Below are positions 1 to 11,659 of a stretch of DNA of 64,000 bases, in pieces. Location: assembly GCF_000801105.2 (NCBI RefSeq), contig NC_079517.1:11532001-11596000 (forward strand). Reading direction: 5' to 3'. How positions within the stretch are numbered: position 1 is the stretch's first letter; each line of letters opens with the position of its first letter. The position numbers were made by a program, and so were the translations under genes. Source of the DNA: Raphanus sativus. Lineage: Eukaryota; Streptophyta; Magnoliopsida; Brassicales; Brassicaceae. The notes under the pieces were generated by a model. That model was not told the origin of the DNA. It worked only from the letters and a program-made list of their open reading frames with translations, and searched no databases.

Positions 1-21
1 TTTTTTTTTTTTCCCCTTCAG

Positions 22-135
22 GAGGAGATTGAATATTTGAAGCAAAACATGTACTGTGCATTATTTGAAGCAGAGATGGCGTCTCCAAAAACTTTCAGAG
101 GAGAGATTATTAAGAGAAACTATGAGGATCATTGA
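22..135 (+). CDS. Terminal exon of an unidentified gene (partial, enters from the left)
   Basis: A pyrimidine-rich tract ending in CAG (positions 11-21) is followed by 37 open codons and a TGA at 133-135. The peptide begins EEIEYLKQNMYCALFEAEMA and ends in KRNYEDH, and is charged and probably helical. It reads like the last exon of a gene that starts outside the window. I do not recognise the family. The acceptor and uninterrupted frame are seen directly; that it is coding is an inference. Confidence 0.45.
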   Translation, partial: EEIEYLKQNMYCALFEAEMASPKTFRGEIIKRNYEDH

Positions 136-693
136 AGACCTCATAGACATTAAACGACATCCTCTCTGTTTTGTTCTGTAAGAATGTCATGTATTAGGTA
201 CACGAGTTGCTCGAGAAAGTGGGTTCCTAGGAGGGACAAATATCAAATGGACAATACTAAAATGGGATTCTCTGGTTGGTAAATGTATATGATAAGAAAA
301 GAGCCGCTATAGATGCCAGTTTAGCCCTTCAACAGGTAAAAGACTTCTCACATATCTTGAGTCTCTTGTACCTTGGTTCTTTAAGATAATCATGTGCTCA
401 TTATTTTTCTTGATCTTTATCTGAAGAAGGCGAATAAACGCGTCATGGTCTTGTCTCTTGTCTTGCATATGCAGTTCTAGCTTCTTCTTAATGAAATTTC
501 AAACATGATGCAACCTTATTTACTCGTTTACGCGCAAGCAGCCGAAATGAAAAAGAGAGCCGTTACAAAAACAGAGAATCCGGAAGATAACTCCTATGTG
601 TCACATGCAGCATGTTTCTGCTTAAAACCTTTTATATAACAACCTTCCACAATCACATTCTAAAATTCAAACAAACACACAAACGAGAAAAAA
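136..693 (+). promoter_or_regulatory. 3' UTR of the upstream gene and promoter of the GDSL lipase gene
   Basis: No gene-like reading frame is seen. The first part is probably the 3' UTR of the preceding gene. A TATA-like TTTATATAA lies at 631-639, about 55-60 bases before the lipase ATG at 694, which fits a short 5' UTR containing AAACACACAAAC. The TATA assignment is by motif and spacing only. Confidence 0.5.
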
Positions 694-2117
694 ATGATGA
701 GAATCCAAAGTGGAGGATATGCGTTTATTATAGTTGCAGTGATGGCGTCTGTTATAACACAACAGCCTGAGTTGGTGACCGGACAAGCTAGAGTTCCTGC
801 TATGTTTGTGCTCGGAGACTCACTGGTCGATGTTGGGAACAACAACTTTCTAGCAACCATAGCTAGAGCCAACTACTTGCCTTATGGTATAGACTTAAAC
901 TTCCGTCCTACTGGCAGGTTTAGCAACGGCTTGAACTTCATTGATCTGCTTGGTAAGGCTTCAGACACCTTTTTAATCAAAAAAAATCAGATTTGTCATT
1001 ACTGAAAAAAAAAAAACTGTTCTGTAAAAACAGCTCAGTTGTTAGGAATCTCCTCACCTCCTCCCTTTGCTGATCCAACAACATCAGGCAATAGAATCCT
1101 CGGTGGAGTTAACTTTGCATCTGCAGCTGCTGGCATCCTTGATGAATCAGGCCAAAACTATGTAATTTCTGAGCTTTGTGTGTGTCTCATTACTTTTAAA
1201 TTTATAGACAAGAGGGTGGTGATGGATGGATGGATGTAATGTGCAGGGAGATAGATTCACCATGAACCGGCAAATGGTGAACCTAGGGACGACCGTGACC
1301 CAGTTAAGAACCATGATGAGCCCTCAAAACTTAACGGATTACTTGGCAAGATCGCTTGTGATTCTCGTTTTTGGAAGCAATGACTATATCAACAACTACC
1401 TTATGCCTAATCTCTACTCCTCCAGCATCAGATACAGACCGCCTGAGTTCGCCAACCTACTTCTCAGTCAATACGCTCGACAACTTCTTGTATGATAACA
1501 TCAAATCTTGTTGTAGTATATATTATTATCCTTCAATGATAATCATTTTTGAAACTATGTGTAGACACTGTACGGCCTAGGTCTAAGGAAAATATACATA
1601 ACTGGAGTAGCACCACTAGGCTGCATACCAAGCCAAAGAGCCACAGGAGTTGGACCACCCGGGAGATGTGTTGACACAGTGAACCAGATACTAGGAACGT
1701 TTAACCAAGGGATAAGATCAATTGTTGACCAGCTGAACCAACGCTTACCTGGAGCCATCTATGTATACGGTAACACATATGGTGCCTTTGGTGACATGCT
1801 AAACAACCCAGCTGCTTATGGTATAGTTTAGATTACTTTGGCTGCTAAAATGAGTTTTTTCTATGAGGTTTATATATACATGTATGGGTACAGGACTGAG
1901 TGTAGTGGACAGGGCTTGTTGTGGGGTTGGGAGGAACCAAGGACAAATCAATTGTTTGCCGTTGCAGAACCCATGTCCTAACAGGTCACAGTATCTGTTT
2001 TGGGATGCATTTCATCCTACTCAGAGTGCTCTCTCTGTTCTGGCTAGACGAGCTTTCTATGGACCACCTAACGACGCATATCCTGTCAATATCCAACAGA
2101 TGACTCTCCTTCACTAG
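694..2117 (+). CDS. GDSL esterase/lipase (At1g71250-like), five exons, intact
   Basis: Secreted SGNH/GDSL hydrolase that cleaves ester bonds in lipids or cell-wall esters; the natural substrate is unknown. Five exons join in frame: 694-952, 1034-1161, 1247-1489, 1565-1820 and 1894-2117, giving 369 residues. Residues 1-30 form a signal peptide. The catalytic blocks are visible: FVLGDSLVDVGNNNF (nucleophile Ser, block I), the block III motif in VFGSNDYINNY, and DAFHPTQ near the C-terminus (Asp and His, block V). Length and five-exon structure are typical of plant GDSL lipases. The start is the first ATG of an ATGATG pair just before the signal peptide. Its 3' end faces that of the RAD52-1 gene. 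Confidence 0.9.
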
Positions 2118-2681
2118 TTTTTTTTTTTGTGTGTGTGTTTTCTCTGAGTCTCAAAGATATAACATATGTTGCTGCTAATAAATATATAGGCATGTAAGAT
2201 AGTGAACTCTTTCAAAGTAAATCTAAAGCTGTTGTTATGCGCATAACATGATGTGTATGACTCTCCTTCACTAGTTTTTTTTTTTTTTTTTTGGTGTGTT
2301 TCTCACTTTTAAAGTTGTATGTTATGATACTTAAAACTTGTCTATAAAGTTGAAACCAGAATGTTTTTACCGCATAATAAAGATAAAATGTTTGTTTTCT
2401 GCTACTGGTAGACATTTTAGTCTTTGTTATTTCTCGGATCGAGTGTATTTGATCCTACAATTCAGTGGTGATTTGCTGCAAACTAAAATTGACACAGGTT
2501 TAAGTCGCAACCTTAAAATATACGCAACATCGAGCCATATAAGTATTTCGAGGCTCATCGCATAAACCGATTTCAATGTAGATACAAAACTTGCCTTCCT
2601 AAAGTTTTTACCTTCAACGGCTATTGCTACTAAGGCAGTGGGAACACCCAAAACATGGAATTTGTTTCCATGGTTGAGCTA
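2118..2681. other. Convergent intergenic spacer with a duplicated lipase gene end
   Basis: Spacer between two convergent genes. The last coding bases and stop of the lipase gene (ATGACTCTCCTTCACTAG followed by a T run and a GTGTGT tract) appear at 2099-2140 and again, without the rest of the gene, at about 2258-2300. This is a small tandem duplication of the gene end. No other gene is seen; the remainder is AT-rich UTR-like sequence. Confidence 0.6.
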
Positions 2682-3559
2682 TTACAGAGCATCTTCGTGA
2701 TAGAGATGAAGCCCTAATCCAAGTCTTGCACAGGCACGGCGAAACGCCATTGCTTCGGCCTTTTGCACAGCATCACCATAGCCTTTGTCATTTACAGAAG
2801 TGGTCCCTGTTGATTCCCTATATATCTTCACCACACAAAAAACAGTTGTCAATCAGCAGAAAATGGTTCTAGCTAAAAATGCAATACAATGAACACATAA
2901 TGTGCTCAAAACAGTGAGTAAGAAACCTAAACTCACTAGAACCAGAGTTGGTACCAATGTGACAATAAAACACATAATACGAACAAGTGTTTATTGAAAC
3001 CAAATGTACCAACTCGGAACTTCATAAATTGGACAAAACATCAAACATATAAGGTAAAGAAGAGGGAGACACCTCAGCATCAGTGCCGTAGAGAGTGACA
3101 CGGTAAGCAACAGTGACGGTGTTACCATCAGGAGAGTAAGTGACACTCCGAACTTCACCAGACCATTCTGGAGCATGCAGGTTCATTATCCTATTCACAG
3201 TATGCCTGACAGACCAATCATCAACAAGAACATACAAGTAAGTACCAAACACTAGTCTCTCTCTCTCTCAAAAAAAAACCTTAAAAAAAGACTAACCAAG
3301 GAATGTATTTCATGGCGAACCCATCTTCGACACGCGTCTTGATGGCGGAATCCGGAACCTTTTTGTTGAGCTCCTTGAGGATCTTGGCGAGAGGTCTGCC
3401 GATTCCTGATGTTGGTACGTCGTTCTCTGGTTCAGAGCAGAATCCGCGACATCTCTTCGCTAATTCGAGCGAGAAAGGCCTGGAAAGAGTACTGGCAGCT
3501 GCTCCGCTCCTCAACGTCGATGTAGCCGCCTTGAGGCGTAACCCTAGACTCGTCGCCAT
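2682..3559 (-). CDS. RAD52-1: RAD52-1-like organellar DNA-binding/repair protein, three exons
   Basis: Plant RAD52-like protein (At1g71310 family, also called ODB1), known to bind single-stranded DNA and promote annealing in mitochondrial recombination. Exons on the minus strand are 3559-3297, 3205-3073 and 2825-2682; they join in frame to 179 residues. The first ~45 residues (MATSLGLRLKAATSTLRSG, rich in R, S and A) look like a mitochondrial transit peptide. The core follows: SGIGRPLAKILKELNKKVPD, then HTVNRIMNLHAPEW, SVTYSPDGNTVTVAYRVTLYG and the C-terminal AFRRACARLGLGLHLYHEDAL-type helix. The ATG at 3559 is preferred to an upstream in-frame ATG (3643) because the transit peptide starts there. 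It is divergent from TAD3. Confidence 0.88.
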
Positions 3560-3895
3560 TTCTTTCGCCGGAGAAAGTGCTTTCTGCTTTAGGGTTTTAG
3601 ATGTCTTTGTCCCCGCCTCTTTTATATTAACTATAATTTCCACGTATTTTTCATTTAATTAGTTTTGATTTTGTTTGTCTTAATTATTGCTATTAGTAAA
3701 GCCTCGGACAGCGAAAACGTCGTCGTTGCAGGGGTTTAGATGTCTTGTCCCGAGTGATTAGAATTTCCACGTATTTATTATTTTAAATTATTAGGCTTAA
3801 TCAATGCAGGGGAGCAAAACGTCGCCGTTGCAAAGGTTCTCCGGTTCTCGTCTTCGGAGAACTCTCTCCCCCTCCCGCCGTCGCGTCTTATAGGT

Positions 3896-3943
<48 letters not shown>

Positions 3944-4280
3944 GCTCCAGTTTGAGTTTATCAAATCTCTCTGATGATTAGCAACCTTTCTTCTGGTGAA
4001 TGGTGATCATTTTTCGATTTATTTTCTCGGATTGCATCCGAAGTGATTAACTAGTGTATTCTATAATGCTCTGTACAATAGAATCAATGCTTAGACAAAG
4101 CAGCCTGACCTGTGTTATACGTTATAAAGTTGGGACCTTTAAGTCCTCTAAACCAATCTCATCAGTTTCCCGCATAGAAAGTTGGAGTCTTTCCTCTCTT
4201 TTTTTTTTTTTTCTTTCTCACCAATTCTTTATACTTTGTGCTATGAACCTATCTGCAGGATAAGGCTGAGAGGTTAATGA
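3560..4280. promoter_or_regulatory. Bidirectional promoter region between RAD52-1 and TAD3, with internal repeats
   Basis: About 720 bases separate two divergent start codons. The stretch carries an imperfect direct repeat of roughly 130 bases: a TTAGATGTCTT...TTTCCACGTATTT block occurs near 3597-3650 and again near 3737-3776, and an AAAACGTCGYCGTTGCA motif occurs near 3713 and near 3818. ACGT cores could bind bZIP factors. A (CT)n microsatellite of about 21 units at 3899-3942 lies in the probable TAD3 5' leader. A likely leader intron precedes the TAD3 ATG. Promoter function is inferred from the gene arrangement. Confidence 0.5.
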
Positions 4281-6487
4281 ATGGATTCAGCTGCGTGGGA
4301 AATCATACATATACCTGATAAGCCTACATACCCACCTGAGCATCAGCCCACTTGTATGCTTTCATTCTCTTAAGCATGCTTTCTCCTTTTTTTTTGGATT
4401 GATCTCTCTCAGACGTCTGCTTGTGTGTTCTTTGTTCACAGTGAGGGTGTATGCGAGTGTAATCAAACCCAAATTTGCCAATACCATTGTGAGGTTTGTT
4501 ATGTTGTTTCCACTCTGATTCATTGGACTGAAACTTTGCAGCTGTATTAACAAGAGTTTTTGACTTTTGTATGATAGGCAGTTATGTAAGATTTCTCCTC
4601 TGGAAGATCTTCGTCATGTTAAAAGGGTGCGGAGGAAGATTCTTTCAGATCATGGTAGCTTTTTTTCGTTGGTTCGGTGATACCTCGAATATTGCTCTTA
4701 ATTGCAAGCTTCTTTTACAGGGGAACCTCAGTTGACTGTCATCTTATGTCTAGCACCTGATCACAACGATCATTTTAACGATATGCCACCTGATATACAG
4801 AAACTCTTCGGTCCCTACGAGTTGAGTCCTTTTATTACACAAGTGGGTTTGCTTACTTTTTCTTTTTTTCATCTCACAGCACTTGTCTTCAATGCTTTAG
4901 AATCCGTGTCAATTATTTTTGCTCATTGATTTACATTTTCGGTTGAATCTTGTATTATAGGTATGCAAATATGCTGCAGTATCGAAAGAGGAGTGGGAAG
5001 AACAATGTAAGATATGGCCAACTTCATTTCATCCTCCAACCTAGTAAGCTCCATCTCCTTTTCTTCTGATTGAATCTTACTGTAACCAAAAGGGGTCTGC
5101 ATGATCCTTTTTAATATTATATTTAGTCATTCTAGAATAATCTTGTCTGCACAATGATAGCAATAACATGTCTCTTCGCTTATTATGATGCACTCACTGA
5201 TTGTTTTCTTTTGCATTTTGGCAATTATAGCAATATAGATGGCATTGGTGGATTCAGTGAGGAAGACACACAATCAATCTGCAAGTTCATGAGAGTTGTC
5301 ATTAATTTGGTAGTATCTACTCATAAGCCTGTAAGTATTTTCCTTCTTCCCTTCATCTATTCTACATAATGTAGTTATGAAGTTTTGGACAACAGACCAG
5401 TCTCACTCCTATTAATCTGTTTTCATTTTTTTTCACGTATCGCCTGTTTTGTCTTAGTAGTAAGATTGAACATATTGCATGTATAAAGATCTTCATTGAA
5501 CAAATTGCTAAGCTTTTGGTATATTTTTTAGCTTGTAAATGCTGCAGTGATAGTTGATCCTTCTGTTAGGCGGATAATAGCTAGCGAAACTGATCAAGTA
5601 TATGCTCCCTGCGACAACACTACTACAGAGACCATTCCCTTCAGTGAAACAGGGGAATCTAACCACTGTCAGAGTATCAACAGAGAGGCTAACGCTAGTC
5701 CGGAGATATGCTTAAACGGCTTACTTGGAAAACTGAATGCTTCATCGTCTGCTGTTGCTTGTCTGAATCCTTGGCAATGGAGTTTGCAGCCACATGATGC
5801 TGAGAAAGGTAGCCAATGGCACCCTCTAAGGCATGCTTCTATAGTTGCGATTGAATCATCTGCTGCAAGAGATAGATATTTGTTTCCCAATTCATCCGAG
5901 AGTTTTGCTGTGGATCGTTCGCAACCTTCAAATGCTGATTCTCCAGCTAAGAAGCAGAAAACAAGCAGTAACATTCCAGACGTAAGTTTATTCCAAACCA
6001 ACATTTTAAAATGTGCTCCAAGTCTTTTGACTAGTAGTAAAGCATTCTCTCTTACACTCTTGAGTGTCACCAACAATAGGTTCCAAATGACAGCAGAGAA
6101 GCAGCTCTTAGAGATCCTTCAACGGAAAAGCCCTACCTCTGCACTGGCTATGACATTTTCTTGCTTTGGGAGCCTTGTCCTATGTGAGTTTCTTTCTACA
6201 TACATATATATGCATTACTCTTCTAACAACAGCCAGCAAGTTTGAGAGTCTGATAAGTTGTAAATTATGTTCCTCTGTATATAAGGTGTGCTATGGCGCT
6301 TGTGCATCAAAGAATAAAACGAATATTCTATGCTTTTCCAAACCCCACGGCAGGTGGTCTCGGCAGTGTTCTTAGACTTCAAGGAGAGAAGAGTTTAAAT
6401 CACCATTATGCAGTCTTCAGAGTTTTGTTGCCTGGTGATGCCCATAATGCACTCGAAATCAACGGTCTAAAACATGTTATAGCCTAG
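4281..6487 (+). CDS. TAD3: tRNA-specific adenosine deaminase subunit TAD3 (ADAT3-like), nine exons
   Basis: Non-catalytic partner of TAD2 in the heterodimer that converts A34 to inosine in tRNA anticodons. Exons 4281-4353, 4442-4493, 4578-4654, 4721-4842, 4961-5043, 5231-5330, 5532-5981, 6080-6183 and 6286-6487 join in frame to 420 residues. The cytidine-deaminase fold is visible in exons 7-9: HASIVAIESSAARD, then LLWEPCPMCAMALVHQRIKR with the zinc-binding PCxxC split by the last intron, and a C-terminal HHYAVFRVLLP. The HAE glutamate of active deaminases is replaced (HAS), as expected for the ADAT3 subunit. The ATG used begins MDSAAWEI; an upstream ATG is out of frame. Appears intact. Confidence 0.88.
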
Positions 6488-6837
6488 TCATAACTGTATC
6501 ACAAGTTCTACACAGGGAAGGAAGCTGATTCTCTTTGTTTTTGTTCTTTCCAAAAGCACCAAGAATCTCATCTATTTATATAGACCAAAATAAGTCTTGT
6601 CTGAAACTTCTTATTGGTTAAATGTGTTTATCATACAAGAATGCATGAGTTTTGTGAACCGTATTAAAATTGCTGTAAGTTCATCTTAATACCTTTTATT
6701 CTCAACACAAAATGAAAAAAAAAGGAAGATAGCAAATGAAAGAGGTCATTTCTGTGTGTTTTATCAGAACGTGAAATCTCTCTTATGGGACATTTACTAC
6801 CTATGCGGAAACGTGTGGATTCACTTGACGAATGGAA
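6488..6837. other. Convergent 3' spacer between TAD3 and SHM
   Basis: Holds the 3' UTRs of two convergent genes. AT-rich, with an AATAAA-like sequence not clearly placed. I see no gene in it. Confidence 0.5.
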
Positions 6838-9800
6838 CTACTCTTTGTATCTCATTGTCTCTTTCTCGAACCCAATCGTTGGGAACTGTTTAGCATATTC
6901 TTCAACCATCTCACGCAGCTTAGCCATCTCTGACTGTAACTTCTCATTTGATTGCATTGTTTCTACAAAGTCCTTCAGCTTTGTTCCTGCATTACACCAT
7001 TTATAAATCCCCCCAATTTCAGAGACCTTGACTCAAATAGATATAACCGAAGGGCTTATATATATATATACCTTGAGACTCTGTCTTAATCTTCAAGGCT
7101 ATCTTGACGGCTAAATCAAAGTACTCGGCCACTTTTGCAAAATCTTCCTCAATGAATCCTCTTGATGTGAGAGCTGGTGTTCCTGTAAGAAGAGAACAGA
7201 TCGGGACATATCACGATTATTTCAATGATCACCAGGTCTCTATTATCACAGCTAAAATAGAAGTTTAAAACTAGTAGGTGCCAAGCATGAACATTTACTA
7301 CTTTTCGGACATGTTAACACATCACTTCTTTCAGTTTTCTTTTAAGAGCCTTACCCATACGGATGCCACCAGGAACCATAGCGGAAACGTCACCAGGAAC
7401 AGTGTTCTTGTTTGCTGCAATATGTACTGATTCTAATACTTTCTCCACTCTTGATCCATCTATTCCCTGCAAAACTCAATTCCAATATCATGCATCAGAG
7501 AAAATTAGTGACCCCTATGCACTGCTTAATGAGGTTCACAGTACAAAAACAAAACATTTAGACTTGTTTTGCTACGTGTGGTCAGTCAAAACTGAAATCT
7601 CACAATACATATGAGAAGCAAGAAACCATACTTGTTTGAGTTTATCATATAAAAACCAAATTCTTTAGTTTTAAGTTATATTCTCTAAAACCAATGCAAT
7701 TCACCACCTTCTTATGCAAACATATAAGTCGAAAGCAAGCATTTCCATCTAGACATTAAAGGGTCTTCATACAATAAAAGGATAAAAATGAGAAGTACCT
7801 TATTTTTCAAATTCACCAAAACTAAATGATTCTCAGTGCCTCCAGACACCAAGTCATATCCTTTTGATAGCAAAGTCTGCAATCACAAGGCAGGATATTA
7901 GAGGCATATCAACTAAGAATATGAAAATCAGCAAACACGTCTCACCTCTGCAAACTTTGAACAATTACGGAGAACTTGATCCTGGTAGGCCTTATACTCA
8001 GGTGTTTTCACCTGTAATGCAGTAAATCGACAAGTCAAAAAAAAAAAATCATCAAAGAGTAGATGAAAATTATATACTAGACCTAGACCAGAAAGTGAAA
8101 GATGTTAATGAGTTCATATTAGACAATAGAAAGTAAAAAAGAGTTTGATGATCGAACCTGCTTCAGAGCAACTGCTAGACCCGTTATTGTGTGATTATGT
8201 GGACCACCTTGAAGTCCAGGAAAAACAGCTGCATTAATTCTGTCCTCATAGTCATACATGACCTGCCATGTACACAAATACAAACGACATATGTTCAAAT
8301 ACAAGGAAAATTAGTAACCAATTCATTTTATAGAATATGAGCTTGAAATGCACCTCTTTTCCTTGTTTGTTAACCTCTTTCAACCCCTTCCTAAAGAATA
8401 TCATAGCCCCTCTGGGACCGCGAAGAGATTTGTGAGTTGTAGTGGTAACAACATCTGCATACTCAAAAGGGGAAGGAATCACACCAGCAGCAACCAACCC
8501 ACTAATATGAGCCATGTCAGCCAGCATAACCGCCTTTTGCTTGTCACAGACCTGCACATTTTGTAATTAAAAGTGAAATCCATATTCAATTAACATGCAG
8601 CTTTGATAACACTATACTTCACACTCAAGAGTTGAGACAATACTTTACCTTACGAATGCGTGCATAGTCATATAGACGAGCATAAGCACTGGCACCCGCA
8701 ACAATAAGTTTGGGTCTGAAAAGCACGGCACTTTTCTCTAGCTGCAAAATAAGTATAACAACATGTTTCTCAGTGGTATATTTTGTAAACATAAAAGTGT
8801 TTAAGCAGTAAGCTAGTTAACTACCAGACCTGATCGTAATCAATGTAACCAGTGTTCTCATCCAATCTGTATGGCATTGTCTCAAAAAAGATGGATACAG
8901 CAGATATTTTCTTCGTGTCAGTCTGCACAATGAAAAGAGAGGGACAAGGATACAAAATATCAAATCGACATGGAGATGAGAGTGGGAGCCGAAAAACAGA
9001 CACTATGCTATAGAGATTATTATGTTCCAAGTACCTGATAACCATGAGAAAGATGGCCACCATGAGGCAAGTCAAGTGCCATGATTCTTTCGTGAGGTTT
9101 CAGCAATGCAGTGTAAACTTGGAAGTTAGCTGGTGATCCTGATAAAGACTGCACATTGACTACACAACAAGGAAAGTTTTTTTTTGGTTTCTGAATATAA
9201 ATTTCAAACAGATTCACTAGTAAATAAAAGAATGTCAAATCCTAGTACAATAAAACGAGTACCTCCCCACTTGGAAGGATCTAACTGAAAAGCTTCAAGT
9301 GCGCGTTTCTGACATAATGACTCTGCCATGTCAATGTACCTATAGTTGACAAGAAGAAAAAACAATCAGAGACTTAACAACAAACACTTGTAAGTATAAC
9401 AAAGACAAATGTTTCTCAACACTTGATCGATCAATCCCAGATGCTAGTTGCAGTGAACATACTCATTGCCTCCATAGTATCTAGCACCAGGGTAACCTTC
9501 ACTATATTTGTTAGTCATAACAGAGCCAACGGCTTCCATGACTGAGGCAGAGGTGAAGTTCTCTGACGGTATAAGTTCAAATCCCTGAAAACACACAACA
9601 AAATCCAAATCAAATATAAAGCTTCCACCTTTCAACAACCCTTCATGTGAATGAATGAATGAATATAACCTTCCATTGCCTAGCCTTCTCGAGCTCAATG
9701 ATATCTGCGATTTCGGGATCGATTTCTTCAAGAGGTGCATTGAGTTGCCTTATCCACTGATCAAAGAAACAAAGATATATATATATATGTTGATCACTAT

Positions 9801-10058
9801 AAAAAGCATATGATCCAATGTATTATGTAAAAGTAAAAGATGATATCTTTACACTGGAATGAGATCTCTCAGAGGTTGACGTAGAAGACTGAGCATCAAA
9901 GACATGAAGAAAGGATCAGAATCTAACGGAGGAGGATACAAAGATAAAAAAAAAGCCTGAAAATCAGAGAATATAACCATAGAACGGAGGGAACCAACGC
10001 CATTTGAGAAGATGGGCTTCTTGAAGGAAGATGAGAGTCTGCGAAGAGCCAACGCCAT
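6838..10058 (-). CDS. SHM2: Serine hydroxymethyltransferase, mitochondrial (SHM2-like), about 15 exons
   Basis: PLP enzyme that interconverts serine and glycine with tetrahydrofolate; with glycine decarboxylase it runs the mitochondrial step of photorespiration. The first exons are 10058-9978, 9888-9853, 9756-9670 and one ending near 9470; further exons follow with clean GT/AG borders down to the stop at 6838. The N-terminus [16 protein letters not shown] is a mitochondrial presequence of the SHM1/SHM2 kind. Recognisable blocks are [50 protein letters not shown], the PLP-lysine loop [13 protein letters not shown] (about 8410-8450) and [15 protein letters not shown] at the end. No stop or frameshift was found in the exons read. 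It is the outermost gene of the left arm; the mirror copy starts at 63,638. Confidence 0.93.
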
Positions 10059-10230
10059 TGTTTCTCTCTCTCTCTCTCTCTCTCCCTATCTCTCTGTGAT
10101 GTGATGTGTGTGTGCGGAGGACACTGCCTGTGTAAAAGGAGGTTTGTGGTTGGTGAGAGCAAAAGGTGGCTTTGCTTTTTATTTTATTTTATTTTCGACG
10201 GTGCGATGTAACGTCACTTATTGACGTAAC
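10059..10230 (-). promoter_or_regulatory. SHM leader with CT repeat and paired TGACGT boxes
   Basis: Directly upstream of the SHM ATG is a CT-rich tract (about 10062-10083), read as GA in the transcript. Further up, ACGTCA at 10211-10216 and TGACGT at 10222-10227 form an inverted pair five bases apart, within GTAACGTCA...TGACGTAAC. TGACGT is the core of bZIP/TGA-type binding sites, so this resembles a composite dimer site about 150 bases from the ATG. The same arrangement is conserved in the right arm near 63,465-63,490. Binding is inferred. Confidence 0.5.
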
Positions 10231-11659
10231 AAATCACCACTCGGATATCCAACTTCCGACACTTGAGAGTGAGTGTTTTGATCAGGGCGGATGAAGAACA
10301 TTGATAGGATCGTGGGACATGGGTTCTGGGAACTCTCTCTCTCTCGTTGGACATGGGTTCAGGGAACTCTCTCGTTGGGCTTGGTAAGAATCAAGCCCAT
10401 ATCCATTATGCTTAGGAGGTCAAGACAGAGATAGCTCTGACCATTTCAGCTCGGTTTTTCGGGTTTTCGGTTTCCTTTTTCTGATTTTAGAGTTATAGGA
10501 TCCATTTGGATATTTATGAAATCTGGTTCATTTTTAGTTTGATTATATGTCCATAAACTTATATGTCCAATTCGGTTTCAGTTATGTTCTGATTTTTTCT
10601 GTAATTGTATATATAATTTGGGTTCTTTGAAAAAAAATTAAGATAGTTTAATTTTTTCGGATAAAATATAGAATATTTTGGATTTTAAATATTTTAAATA
10701 AAAAATCAATCGGATAATTCATAGGTTTCAGTAATTAAATTTTTTGGGTAATTGGATTTTTATAAATAGTATTTAAAGATATTTTGTTATTTCAAAACTA
10801 AATAATTAATAATTTTATGCATGTTGATTGTTTTTTAAATATTTGATATCCATTCGAATTTGATTTCCTGATTCCAGAGATATATGATCATCATCTGTAT
10901 GTATATTTATGAAATCTGATTTAGTTTCAATTTCGATTTGGTATGGTTCGGTTTCAGAAGTGTTCCAAAGAGTCCAAGACTACAAATCGGTTATCAAGAC
11001 TTAAACGCCTAGGAGCTAATAAACATATTTTATGACTTTTAATAATAGAGATTCTTTGTCACATTATTTTATTATCTGAAAGTACTACACTCAAACTTCT
11101 TGCGTATACTTGGTTTATAAACCAACTGATGTAAATACTATTGCACTGTTTTGTGTATACTTGGTTTTGTAGACCTCTATGATTTTAAGCATTTTCTTTG
11201 ACTGAGGTTGTGCTGTGAAGCACTCTCCAGAAGACTCAGCAGACATAGCGAAATAAAACAACCCAATCTTAAAAAGGTAAAGCAGGCATTGCATACATCA
11301 AGAGGTAATACACCAGCCAACTACCAGAATATAGTTACCATAGAATGCTTCTAGAGATTAGAAGGTCCTTCTTCGGTGCTGTATGCAATTTTTGCAAAAG
11401 GCATTGGTCAAGAAGGAGCATCTACCTCCTCAGGGGTGAGATTATTCTGCTTCTCAATATTAGCTTCATTAGCAGAAACTTCATATGCTAAGTTCAATTA
11501 TGGTATTGTGCTTCTTGTCTACAGTACTGAACCGGAATTTTCGGCACAAAAAAAATTGATCTTCATTTGAACTTAGCATGTTTATTCTGTATAAAAGACT
11601 CAACTGCCTCTACAGTTGTACAAACTAAAAAGACCAACCAAAACTGAAGGCTCTTGTCA
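10231..11659. other. Intergenic region between SHM promoter and the SUN gene 3' end
   Basis: About 10,440-10,990 is AT-rich repeat-like sequence with recurring TCGGTTT and TTTGGATAT words; I could not define its ends. A TAA at 11,017-11,019 is the empty site of the 1.3-kb Harbinger-like element present in the right arm. From about 11,350 the sequence is probably the 3' UTR of the SUN gene. It looks almost identical to its mirror copy. No gene is supported. Confidence 0.5.

Noticed and set aside
3899..3942. CT repeat as a possible splice polypyrimidine tract or functional GAGA element
   Set aside because: A simple microsatellite in a leader; no evidence beyond composition, so listed only as part of the promoter region.
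11376..11570. 64-codon frame present in both arms with identical peptide
   Set aside because: It lies in the near-identical 3' UTR/spacer of the SUN gene on the opposite strand; identity reflects the arms being almost identical there, not selection.
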